Translations under genes and position numbers: made by a program
Part shown: positions 49,816-60,976 of the stretch, one piece after another
Layout: every line of letters begins with the position of its first letter
How positions within the stretch are numbered: the stretch's first letter is position 1
Notes under the pieces: generated by a model
Databases searched by the model: none
Told to the model about the DNA's origin: nothing
What the model saw: the letters and a program-made list of their open reading frames with translations, nothing else
Source: Malania oleifera
Lineage: Eukaryota > Streptophyta > Magnoliopsida > Santalales > Ximeniaceae
Reading direction: 5' to 3'
Assembly: GCF_029873635.1 (NCBI RefSeq)
Contig: NC_080423.1
Span: forward strand, 94,583,191-94,647,190
Length of the DNA: 64,000 bases

Positions 49816-51987
49816 TGTAACGACCTACTTATTTAACCAATTTTTTTTATAATAAAAACCGATATAATAAACCTAACAAATCATAATCAACCAACCTGAA
49901 CCCGTGGTACTAGGGATACATCAGAATTACAACACGGAAGCCTAAGTAGTGAGAAACATAAAATCATATACATCTCATTTTATCATTCAACGCAATACCA
50001 GAGTTTACTACATTCATTGTATATATTGCAAAATAATCAAAACTAGTCCTAGGGTTGTCACCCAAAAATCCATCTGACCCTAGCAAAAGACTTACCCTTC
50101 AGACAGGGTAAAATGACTGAACTCTAACGCTGTGGAGCTTTATCCAATCTCCTATCTGGGGCTCCTGAAATGTTTGTATAATTTGGGGTGAGACACCTCT
50201 CAGTAAGGGAAAATAAACTAATACCATTGTGTGGCAACATGAGTATTTCCATGTTATACATATAACCATACATAAACATATACAACGAAACTGTCTGTAT
50301 CATATTTGGGAAAAACATATATAATCATAGCATGACAGAACATACTGGATTTCCGTAAGCATAATTCTTCTTATATAATAATAATATAAAAAACAACCCT
50401 AGAAGGCTAGCTGGCTGGTGTCATGTCTTACCCCCACATGACTGGGTTGTGTGGCGCGAAGGCGGAACTTGACAATGGCTGGTCGACCACTGCCAAGTCA
50501 AAAGCAAAGTCTATAAGTATGATGGGTCTGCCAAACCTGGTCCGTATACCAGGGGCGCTAACACTTCAATAAACCACATCAACTATCCATCCTCACGCTG
50601 CCTCGTACGACAACGATAACACTACCATCATAATGATCATGATCACATAGCTATGGTATCGTGCTCGTGTAAGCTTAAACCAAGCCAACCAGGTTCTGAT
50701 AACATATAACATATTTCAAATTGTGATACATTGCTATTCCATAATAATAATAATTGTCAAATCAATATTATCATATCACATTTCATAGCATAATATGAAA
50801 ATCTTCGGCCCTTATGCCGGCATTTTGTATTTTATTAATCACGGTTCGTACGCCGTATCACATATCACATAAAAGGCTCGGCCTGTACACCGACATATCA
50901 TATATAAGGCTCAGCCTGTACGCCAACATATCATGTAAAAGGCTTGGCCCGTACGCTGGCATATCATGTGAGAACATCTTCGGCCCGTACACCGGTATAT
51001 CATATAAAATTCTCGGTCCGTACGCCAGTATATTATATAAAAACTCTCGACTCATACGCCGGTATATCATATAAAAACTCTCGGCCCGTACGCCGGTATA
51101 TTATATAAAACTTTGTATCATTTAACATTTTCCTAGAAAATAGTAATTCATAATAAATTCTACTCATGCCACACAAAATGAGTATTACACAATTTAGAAC
51201 ATATCATTGTTTACAGCAGTATTTCCCAAACATAATGCTAATATATATTTATTTTCCTGAAATTAAATGCTGTAAGATTATACATATATTTTCATAAAAA
51301 CAATTAGTTTAGTTTATTCCCTTACTTGATTCCTAAAGAGCCCCTAAAGTATATTAGTCCTGCACTCGCAGGGTTCCTCGTTCAACACCCTGAAATCAAC
51401 ATCTCCTAGAACAAAAAATCAGTATTTCTTTGACCACTACATTTTCTACAACTGCAGGAAAGTCAAATACTAAATAGAAAGCCTTACCTCAAATCAGGGA
51501 TGGAATTCAAGCTGGCCCCACCAACGATCCACTCCAGTAGATTTGAAGAGAACTCTTCCAGGAGTGTCGTGGTGGTCTCAGACCGTCGAACATGCAAGAA
51601 TCCAGCCCAGAAACTTAGAGAGAAGGATTCGAAACCGAAGAGGAGTGAGAGAGGGAAGTTTTTTTTTGTGATTTTCTGCTGTAAAACCCGAGTTTAGGCT
51701 ATTAATACACCGACCTTCGTCAACGAGTCACATCACCTTGTTGACAAGGTCATGAAGGAAGTTTGTCGACGAACGTTTATTTCTCATCCACGAAATTCAG
51801 ATATGGGAAAATAGTTTCTCGATATTTTCTCGTCGACGAGACACATCCCCGTCGATGAGTCCCTCATGTGTATTCGTCGACGAACTCCTTGTATTCATCG
51901 ACGATACCCTATTTAAGTATTTCAAATACAATTTCCTTTTCTCCTTCTTCCATTATTTAAATACCATAATTTTCTTAGGCCACTACA
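49816..51987 (-). mobile_element. Solo LTR, family A, 2172 bp
   Basis: Starts TGTAACGACCTA and ends TAGGCCACTACA. TSD TATAT lies at 49811-49815 and 51988-51992; it is perfect, but in low-complexity sequence. Landmarks are GGGGTGAGACACCTCTCAG (50184-50202), the tract at 50445-50465, a minisatellite of about nine units of roughly 31 bp (50800-51115) with a GGCCCGTACGCCGG core, CATGCCACAC (51165-51174) and a palindrome array (51712-51905). Confidence 0.82.
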
Positions 51988-52438
51988 TATATATAGATAT
52001 ATTCGCAAGAGTTAATTTTATATAGAATATATTTTATCTCTTACTTATGTGTTTAAATGCTTTCATGACTTGTGTTTCTTTGTATTAAATCTTTATGTTA
52101 TGAAATTTATTTTTTAAGGGTGTTGCATAACTGGTTCATGGATTTTAACTAACCAGTTATACTATTTTATATGCTTAATGACTATATCTCTCAAATAGTC
52201 ATAAAATTCTTATGCCCATAATCTATACTAAAAAGGGGAGAGTTTTTTGAAGAAAAATCATTTTTTTTTTTAAAGGAGGAGTTCTATTTTCCTAAGTTTG
52301 TTTTTAATACTTAAAATGTTTTCTACTTAGCTTAGCCATTTTTGTTGATACCAAAGGGGGGAGAATTTTATGAGCAAAATGTTAATGACCAAAAAGGGAA
52401 GTTTTTTTTAGGGCAAATAACATAGGGGCAAATATCTG
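51988..52438 (+). mobile_element. Copia-type 3' non-coding region, second copy (part 2)
   Basis: Contains TTGTTGATACC then AAAGGGGGGAGAATTTTATG (52343-52374) and AGGGCAAATA. It aligns with the reverse complement of about 1970-2170. It ends ...AAATATCTG, after which the mosaic insertion begins. Confidence 0.6.
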
Positions 52439-52657
52439 TGTAAAGACCCGAAAAATTAAAATGATTAAATAATTAGAAAATAATAATAATAATAAATAAA
52501 ATAATAAATGAACATATAAAAGAAATAGTATGAAAAAAAAATAAAAATATATATGAAATAAAATGAAATTAGACTAATTATTAATTAGTTAATTAATTGA
52601 ATTAATAAATTAATTAACGTTATTTAAATAAATTAATTAAGTAAATTATATAATGGG

Positions 52658-52688
<31 letters not shown>

Positions 52689-55587
52689 ATTTAAGATAGA
52701 ATGAAGTGAATTGGATTTCAATTTGAAATCCAATTCAATGTCCTGATCCACGGCCCCCCTTCTCTGCAATTGTTCCTGCCTCCTGCGCAGCACGCTCACC
52801 TCCATCTTCCGTCTCTTTTTTTCTCTCAATTTTTTGATGAATTTGCAGCGGATCGGGAAACGGAAGGTATCGTTGGATTAATAGTTCCGCTGCCGACATT
52901 TCTGCTTGAGCAGATTGGTCGTGGGAACGACTTAGGCACTGCTCCTTAGAAAGATAATTTTTTCCTATTTTCTCAATTTTGCTTTAAATCTACTATTAAA
53001 TCGGCGAACGGATACCACCATGTGGTCCTAATCGTAGTCGTCGTCATTTTGACGTAGGTAATTTTTCAATTGGGATTTTTTAGGCCCTACTCCAAAGCGA
53101 GAGTGGGATTTGAGAAATTTGACAAATTAGTTAAATTTGCGGGTATAATTGTAAATTAAAAATTATGACCCTAGAAAATATTTAAATAGTATGTTATTTA
53201 GGAATAATTTAAGTGGAATTAGGGTTTTTGATTCAAAATTTGGGTGAGCGCCACATGTATTTTTCCGGAGACCCTGTCGGTGTAGTTCAAGAAACAAGAT
53301 AAGGGGAAAAATATATATTAAATCAGAAGTTTTATGAATTAAATGAAAAATAAATTGTGTTATATGTACGTGTAATTTTTCAGTATGAGTAAAATGTCAA
53401 TCATTTTAATTATATTTTTTTTTTCGAGTTTAGGGCTGTTTATTGTATATGTATATGTGAAAATGAACTAATGAAAGTGGAAACATATTTTCAGAGTATT
53501 TATGTAAGAAATAAAAAGTATTTTTAGTATATAAACATTAAATGTTGGTTGACTTATTTTACAGGCAGTGTATGAGTTTTATTACTAAATTGTGTGGCAT
53601 GAGTAAAATAGAATTTTATATGGAATTATGTTATATATACGAGGTGCAAGATATACAGAAAATGAAATGAGCATGAAAATGATATATGAAATATGCTGCA
53701 TGTGAGTGTTAATACAATCATGGAAACAACCACGGTTGAAAAGATGCCGACCACGGCTGAAAGGATGCTGAAGCTAACCAATCACGGCTGAAAAGATGCC
53801 GACCACGGCTGAAAGGATGCCGAAACTAATCAATCACGGCTAAAAAGATGCCGACCATGGCTGAAAGGATGCCGAAACTAACCAACCACGGCTGGAAAGA
53901 TGCCAAGTATTTATGAATTAAAATAAAAATGAGTATGAAATGAAAATAAAATGAAAAGGGAAATGAATGGAATGGAAATAAAATATGAAATGTGAACAGA
54001 TGTGTATGATTGAATAATGATAAAAAGAATGATGTATTATGATATTAAAAGTATTTATGTATGTAGAACATGTTACGTTTAGGCGGGGCGCACTCTTCGC
54101 CTGAGGGCTTGCTGAGTAAGGCGAGTGCACTAGTAGCTTCAGATGTGGCAGTAGCTGCATAACGCACTAGGGCAGAGGGAACCTACTTGTATGAGCGGGT
54201 TGGATTCCCTATCCTTAGGGCCTTTGCCGGTAAACTATTATTGAACTGTGTGGGTACGAGATTAATCTACCACTTGAGGGCTTACTGAGTAAAGTGAGTG
54301 CTCTGATATGTTTTAATTGTGACCTTAGGGTTACCTAAGTATCAGAGCAGATGGGTGCTACTTGTATGGGCGGGTAATCACCCCTATCCTTGGATAATCT
54401 CGTGGGTTAAATATTTGCATGTGATTGTTTAGGTTCAGAAAATGATTTCAATGTTATATGATGATTTGCAAATGAAATAAAAATGATATCTATTTATCTC
54501 ATGTTGGTCACATGCTATTTTAATATGTATTGTTTCTTCCTTTACTGAGATGTGTCTCACCCAAATATGAACTAATCTTTTTCAGGACTTCCACGAGATC
54601 GAGCTTAGAGAGCTCGAGCTGTTATAGCACCTTTAAGGAAAAGGGTATAATTTTGATGTTTTGGGAATATAAATATTTTATGTATTATGTTTAAGTCTTC
54701 TGAGTGATAGATGGTTGTGAAACATACTGAAATTTGGGGATTTTGTTTTTTTATATATGTATTTATGTGAATACAAGTGGATGTATGTTGTATGTTAGAA
54801 TGTAGATGGATGTAGAAAACTCTAATGTTGTATTTGTTGAAAGATTTTAGTTATGTTTTAGAATGTGTATTATTAAGTAAATGAATTGATTAGTAGCACT
54901 CTGGGCGGTGAATTTGCAGCGGATCGGGAAACGGAAGGTGTCGTTGGATTCCTGGTTTCACTGCCAACATTTCTACTGGAGCAGATTGGTCGTAGGAATG
55001 ACTTAGGCACTGCTCCTGGGAAAAGGTAGTTTTTCCCTATTTTCTCAATTTTGCTTTAAATCTACTGTTAAATCGGCGAACGGGTACAATCACGTGGTCC
55101 TAATTGTTGTCATTGTCATTTTAACGTAGGTAATTTTTCAATTGGGATTTTTTAGGCCCTACTCAAAAGTGAGAGTGGGTTTTGAAAAATCTGGCAAATT
55201 AGTTAAATTTGCGGGTATAATTGTAAATTAACAATTATGATCCTAGAAAATATTTAAATAGTATGTTATTAATGTGATACCCCATAGATGAAAGACTTAA
55301 AAGATTAGTGTTACTACCCTTATCAATAAGGTGCACCTTTCTTTTCGTGAGCCTTCTCATAAGAACTCCATAGTTAAGCGTGCTTGGCTTTGAGCAATAT
55401 TGGGATAGGTGACCTCCTGGGAAGTTTTCTCACGAAGTGTGTGAGTGAGGACAAAACACACTTAAAAGGACATGTATTGATTTGTGGGGCCAGTCATTAG
55501 TTTGATAAGGCCCGCCCCCTGTTGTCTGGTCCAGGTGGAGGAGGAGAGACGCAGTGCTCCCTAGCAGACCCAGGTTGGGGCGTTACA
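52439..55587 (+). mobile_element. Mosaic LTR insertion: family A LTR plus Cassandra-like end
   Basis: A perfect 5-bp TSD ATCTG (52434-52438 and 55588-55592) bounds the whole 3149-bp unit. The related copy on the other strand near 1950-1960 has the uninterrupted ATATCTGAGC empty site. Inside lie a near-complete family A LTR (52439 to about 54908), a second copy of part of it (54909-55270 repeats 52838-53198) and a Cassandra-like LTR (55273-55587). A minisatellite with an ACCACGGCTGAAAGGATGCC core lies at 53720-53910 and a TA microsatellite at 52659-52684. Confidence 0.8.
55273..55587 (+). mobile_element. Cassandra-like (TRIM) LTR with 5S rRNA-derived segment
   Basis: Starts TGTGATACCCC and ends GGGGCGTTACA, 315 bp. 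Bases about 55360-55425 match the 3' half of plant 5S rRNA: AGAACTCCATAGTTAAGCGT, then GCTTGG, GGGATAGGTGACCTCCTGGG and AAG. This covers the A-box, intermediate element and C-box of the internal Pol III promoter. Carrying 5S sequence in the LTR is the defining trait of the Cassandra family. It is a single LTR here. Confidence 0.88.
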
Positions 55588-55762
55588 ATCTGAGTTTGTG
55601 CTATAATGTTAAAATTAAATGCATGATCATTTGTAGTCTCTTCCTTTGTGTATATGCTTGAGTTTTACTATTTATATTTTTTATGCATATTATTAGGGGG
55701 AGCCTTTTCTTGTTGTACCCATTTTATTCTTATGTGTTTGTAATCATCAAAAAGGGGGAGAT
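55588..55762 (+). mobile_element. Copia-type 3' region end with polypurine tract
   Basis: Continues the internal region after the mosaic insertion. It includes TTAGGGGGAGCC (55694-55705) and, just before the LTR, AAAAAGGGGGAGAT (55749-55762), a polypurine tract. It matches the reverse complement of 1761-1955. Confidence 0.7.
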
Positions 55763-57765
55763 TATTGGTTTTTTTAATTTGGTTTCTGTTTTGATGTTGA
55801 CAAACATAAGTGTCTCATGTGTGTGCCTAATACTTTGAATAGGTTCATAATTCGGAATGTAGACACAAAAGAGGAAGATAGAAGCCAGAAAGTACTTAAA
55901 CTCATATCATCCGGGCATGTTCCATGAAGACTTGAAGAGTAAAGGAAAAGAAGATATTTGATTTAATTTGTATATGCATTTTAGTTCTTATATTTTGGTC
56001 TGTAATTTTGCATACATCCTGCATGATATGACTTAATACTCAGAACGACCGCAGATTGACCTTAGGACCCAAAACCTTTCATAAAAAATCTCATAACTTA
56101 AAAACCACACTCATACATATAAGAGGGATTTTTTTGAAGGTCAAATTTAGGGGCAAAATTGGAAATATACTTGCCTCGGTCGATCGACCATTGCAAGGTC
56201 AAAAGACCTCAATCGACAGACACTCGACCGTCTAACCGGCTTTGAACGAATCTTCACTAGTCGATCGATGCGTGTATGCTTGCTTTCCAATGCCCATGGC
56301 CGACCAACGCCTTCAGTTCAAAATCCTTATGGTTGACCGAACCATATGAACAGCCGACCGGCCAAGTGCCTTGGTCGACCGAACCTATAAAGGGCTCTGG
56401 ATCGCCTTTTTTTAGGTTGACTGGCTAGCTCCTTGGTCAATCGAGCCAAGCCTGAAAATATTAATCTTGCCTTGGATGGTCTACTGACCCATGCTTAGGT
56501 TGATCGTACCTCTCGGGTTGCCGAGTTTTTACCACACCAATTAGGGTTAAGTTTTTAATTAAACAAATTCAAAATGATGAGCGTGTCCCCAAATAGTCAT
56601 AATTTTCCAAACTCTATAAATACCACCTTATAACCTCATATTAGTAACTTTGATTAACTCTAAAATTCTCTCTAAACTTTTGTTAATCAAAGTTCCCCCA
56701 AATCAATTTTTATAGCTAAAATTATTCTTTTGGGGCAAAATCCTTTTAATAAATCTCTCTCAACTATTTTTTACTTGTTTATTTCAAAATCATTTTTGAA
56801 GAGAGTATTTTATTTTGGGCATTTCATTTGTATTCACATGCCTATACTCTCACTTAATATTTATCTTCTGAAAATCATTTTTGAGAGTATTGCTTGGATT
56901 TATCCCGATTAATTCATGATAAATATTATTGGGAGAAATTATTTATAGCACAAATATTTTCTTGAACTTAAACTCCAGATTCTCCAAATACTCTTATTTA
57001 CAAAAATATTTGTTGGAGAACATAATAATCATTTTATATCCATATATTTTACTTGTGCATGAATCATTTGATAAGCACCCTTACTCTACTGAGTATAATG
57101 CATATCATAATAGAGTGCATACATTTGAGTTTTAATGTGTACATCTTTATTTGTATTTAGAAGCATTATTTTGTACAAAAATATCTTTAATGTATCGGTT
57201 GAGTTCATCCCATTAATTGAACTAAGGAGTCTCTGCCTTGTAAGGGAGACCGGTTGGGTTCAGCTCGTAATTGAACTGGGGAGTCTCCGCCCCGTAAGGG
57301 AAACCAATTCGGCTCAACCTGATAATTGAGTTAGGATTTTTTTCACTTCGTAAGGAGAGGTTTGTAAGGTTGGGGTCAGCCCTCTAATCTGACCTGGGGT
57401 TTACCTTGCCCCGTAAGGAAAGGTTGTAAGTGGCGTCGCTCTGCCCAGTTAAAGTGAGCACTAAGTAGAATCTTTGGGGGGTATGTCCAAGGAGGGGATG
57501 TAGACTGGTTTGGCCGAACCTCAATAACAAATTTTATGTTACCCTCTCTCTATCTCATTTATATTTCTGCACTTAAATTTCTGCATGTGTACGCTTTCAT
57601 TTATCGTTATTATTATTATTAGCATGCACACCTCTATTTTAAATAAGATATGTTTCACGTGCATGCCTGCATTTATCTTTTTATTAATTTACATACACAT
57701 TTAACCAAAATGTTCTTAAAACCCAATTCACCCGCCCTCTTCTTGGGATCACACCAATTCCAACA
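55763..57765 (+). mobile_element. Family B 3' LTR (copia-type)
   Basis: Begins right after the polypurine tract and ends CCAATTCCAACA, about 2.0 kb. Landmarks match the other family B copies: GTGTCTCATGTGTGTGCC (55809-55826), a U3 stretch rich in GGTCGACCGAAC-like motifs (56170-56515), TATAAATA (56615-56622), three GGGGAGTCTC/CCCCGTAAGG-type repeats (57220-57420) and TTCACCC..TTGGGATCACACC near the end. The position after a PPT makes it a 3' LTR rather than a solo LTR; the corresponding 5' part of the element is not recognised. Confidence 0.78.
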
Positions 57766-59238
57766 CCCTTGGAGTTGCATTAATGTTTTAAACAAATATA
57801 AGTGGTCAAAAAGGTTTACGGTGTCATCATATTGATCAAGACTTGGCATTTTGAACTTAATTTGTTGGCAGGGCTGCTCCATCATCTCCACAAGTGAATG
57901 AGGTTCCAAAGAATTGAAGGATCGCTCTATCTATGTTGATTGCTCCTAAACCACCTTCATGTTTTGCTCCAATTGATGGTCGTTATTCTTGAATTTTTTT
58001 TTTTCATATAGCTTCAAAAGAATGGCATTGAAATCTTTATGCTAACAATGTTTCCCTCTTTCCCGATATCGTTTTCAAGCATTTGTGGCATTCCTAGGCT
58101 ATGTTCCTACTCCACTTCTTCCTTTCCCTTTCTCGACAAGGTCAAAGGACGTTTTTGGTTTTGTGTCTACTTTCTATTGCAGGACCTCTCCAAGCATGGC
58201 CTCAATTCTCCCTTGGAAAGCCATAAATTGCTTATGGGCACACCATCTTCCCCTAATCTAGTATGTTGGTTTAAGGTGATCATACCAATAAAGGAGAATA
58301 TGTCCCATCATATTGGTCATGATGGGCAGTTTTGTGGGAAGTTGACACGGTATAATATGGTTTTTCTCTCTTGCCCTTAATTGGTGCACCAATATATTAG
58401 CTCCAAGTTATAGGACCAAACTTCTTCAAATTTGCAAAAGGGGAAAATGAGTTTTGGTGAGCCTCGAGTATACTTTGAGGGGTCACTCTAGTGCTATAGT
58501 CAAAAAGAGAAAAATTGCAAGCAGGCAACGGTAATAGTAGTTATGAGTCCTTACCATGTCCCTAACCGCCTCATATATAAGTGAGTCACCCTTTTAACTT
58601 AAATGCCCCTCATTGGTTTAGGGTTTATAACCTTTATATAGGGTATAACAACCCTCCATAACTCCCCTTTGAATTACACATATATTTTATTAACTCTAAG
58701 GCAATCAACCATCTTCCTATAAATACTTTCCATCTTGTGCGATGCTTGGATATTTTTGCCCCTAAAAAACATATATGAGAAGTTACTCCCACCACATCAC
58801 TGCGTACACGTTTACTCCTCTTTTGGTTTTAATGGGACATTAATATGCACACATAACTAAACGTAAAAAGTAATATGTTAAATATGTGTGCTTTAAGTTC
58901 CTAAATAGCTACTCCTTAGTTCCACAAAATTGATCATGTTAATCAATATCTCAAATGTTAATCATCGAGATATTTTATTTTAATTATATTTTAAATTCAT
59001 ACGATCATTTATTTCAATTTTAACTAAAATTAAGTATAATGATTTTATTCATAAAAAGTGAATTTTGAATCTTAAAATACTCCCATTAGTACCAAATAAT
59101 TGAAAATCATAAAAATTGATTTTTTTATTAAAAAAAATAACTAAAACCAACGACAAAAATAAAAAATTGACAATGTAAATAAATACAAATTTCATAATCA
59201 TTTTCTTCATTATATAGAAACAAAGAGAGAAAATTTTA
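57766..59238. other. Unassigned sequence after the LTR stack
   Basis: A 113-residue frame is open at 58039-58380, but I recognise no family, it lacks supporting exons, and its neighbours are repeats. The rest is AT-rich. No RNA gene was seen. Confidence 0.35.
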
Positions 59239-59457
59239 CCCCTAAGGTGTGGTTCAAGTGGTAGTACGGGCTGCGGGAGTGTCTCTCATGAGATCAGGTA
59301 TTCAAACTCTCCCAAACTCGTTTCCGCCCTTGGACTCCTGAATTTACCTTCCCTTTTGGAGTTATGGGGTCAACTTCAAGGGGCGCAAGATTAGTCACAT
59401 GGACCGTAAAACGGACACGTGGATACTCGGTGCGTAATCCAAAAAAAAAAAAAAAAA
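59239..59457 (+). mobile_element. Full-length tRNA-derived SINE
   Basis: The head contains a Pol III A-box-like TGGTTCAAGTGG (59250-59261) and a B-box-like GGTATTCAAACTC (59297-59309), as in tRNA-derived SINEs. The body carries TCAAGGGGCGCAAGATTAGT and TAAAACGGACACGTGG, and the tail is an A-run (59441-59457). A possible target duplication is AAAATTTT on each side. The body is shared with the truncated copy at 38039. Confidence 0.85.
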
Positions 59458-59879
59458 TTTTTTAAAAATGATACCAAACACACCATGTATAAACAATGAA
59501 ATTAAAATATACTCTATATCAATAGGCCACATTATCACATTACACTTCACTATACTCTTCCATTTTGGGTATCTTCCTTATAAAATGGGAACTTGAATCT
59601 AATAAAATCTTTGGACCTGTTCATGTTCCTTCGCTTAATTCCAAAATCCGTTTATTTTGCCTTAAAATTGGAGATGGAAAACTTTTCAAAGTAAAACCAT
59701 GATTTCAGCACATTTATTTGTTTTTTATAGGCATTGCTTGGAGTAGAAGGATTTGCAAATCATTTTATTAGTATATCTAGGAAAAGTAAAGGGAGTTAAG
59801 TTAGCTACAACCACAATTCTAAAAAGGAACATTTTGTGAGATCACAAATATAACAAAAAGGAATGGTCAAGCACTCTCT

Positions 59880-60245
59880 TTCCGAACTTCAATATCATGT
59901 TTTGGATTTGAATTTATGTAGATTTGGACAAAAGGTAATACAAAATTGTATTGAGTTTCCTCCAATCTACATAAATCCAAATCCACGGCCTAAAATCCAT
60001 GCTCCCAAACACTACATAAGATAGGTAGTGTTTGAGAGCATGGATATTAAAATCTTGAATTTGGATTTATGTAAATCTGGAGGAAAACACTACTTAAGAT
60101 AATAGGTAGTGTATGGGAGCATGGATTTCGAATCTTAAATTTGGATTTGCAATGATTTGAATAAATTTTAATGCAAATTTGTATTTTATCTTATCTAAAT
60201 CCAATAAAAGTCCAAATCAAAACCCTATCCAAATACAGGATAAAT
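59880..60245. repeat. Cluster of inverted and direct MITE-like repeats
   Basis: The left arm (59895-60008) holds TCTACATAAATCCAAATCC and AAATCCATGCTCCCAAACAC. The right arm repeats these in inverse orientation twice: GTGTTTGAGAGCATGGAT at 60030-60047 and GTGTATGGGAGCATGGAT at 60109-60126, each followed by a TTGGATTT(A/G) tract. A TAGTGTTT...AAACACTA pair bounds a 67-bp inner unit. The layout is that of a hAT- or foldback-type MITE with later duplication. Confidence 0.6.
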
Positions 60246-60976
60246 GTTTTTTGAAATTTATTTTCAATGTTCACACACCAAGATGAAGATATCAAGACAT
60301 GATGCCTAGCGATTTACAATAGATGCTTCTGCCTTTGTCAGCTTACCATGATGTACACAACAGAAGATATGCTGCTGGGCATAAAATAGAACCTTCTCAT
60401 TCAATTAACTGCAAATGAGATAGCATATTCATCATTTAAGCACAATGGCTGGTTTAAGAGCACCAAGCAACTAGACAAAATTATAAGGTTATGTTTAGCT
60501 TAATAGTGATAATAGATTTGACATCACATGCGTGACCTTTTTTTATAATCTAATTCATATATAATTTTTATTACATTCTCATTTTTATTCCGTTCATCGT
60601 TAGGAGTAAGCAATTTGCAAACTTGACAACCAAATATGCTTCTAATTTCTTAAATTGTAACTGCTCCTCAGTTGACAAACACCAGCAAATTGAAAAAAAA
60701 ATAGCCAATTGAATCAGTTCAAGGCTGAGATTTAGCTTTGCATCACTATATATGTAGTAAGAAGAAAGGCACAAAAGTGGGGAAAACGAAGTTGGAAAGA
60801 TACAAGTACATAAAATGAGCATGACATATAAGCCAAATCAACAAGATGATGACCTATTTCATGATAACAACTGACTTCACCAGGCATCAAATGAAAATAG
60901 GAACTTGGGTCAGCCCTTCATGCTGACAATGAAGAAGCAAGCTCCCAGAGACCATAGTCACAACAGAGTAAGAACT
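60246..60976 (-). other. 3' flank of the CDKB1 gene
   Basis: Contains the probable 3' UTR of the kinase gene next to 60976. No other gene recognised; the 83-residue frame at 60571-60822 is AT-rich and unsupported. Confidence 0.35.

Noticed and set aside
50800-51115. CRISPR-like array of spaced repeats
   Set aside because: Units are directly adjacent degenerate minisatellite copies inside a plant LTR, with no unique spacers or cas genes.
55360-55425. Functional 5S rRNA gene
   Set aside because: Only about half of the 5S sequence is similar, with several differences, and it lies inside a Cassandra-like LTR.
58039-58380. Possible 113-residue gene
   Set aside because: No recognised family, no exon partners, and repeats all around. 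Listed only as an unassigned region.
59250-59310. tRNA gene
   Set aside because: A- and B-box-like sequences are present, but the segment cannot be laid out as a tRNA and is followed by a SINE body and A-tail.
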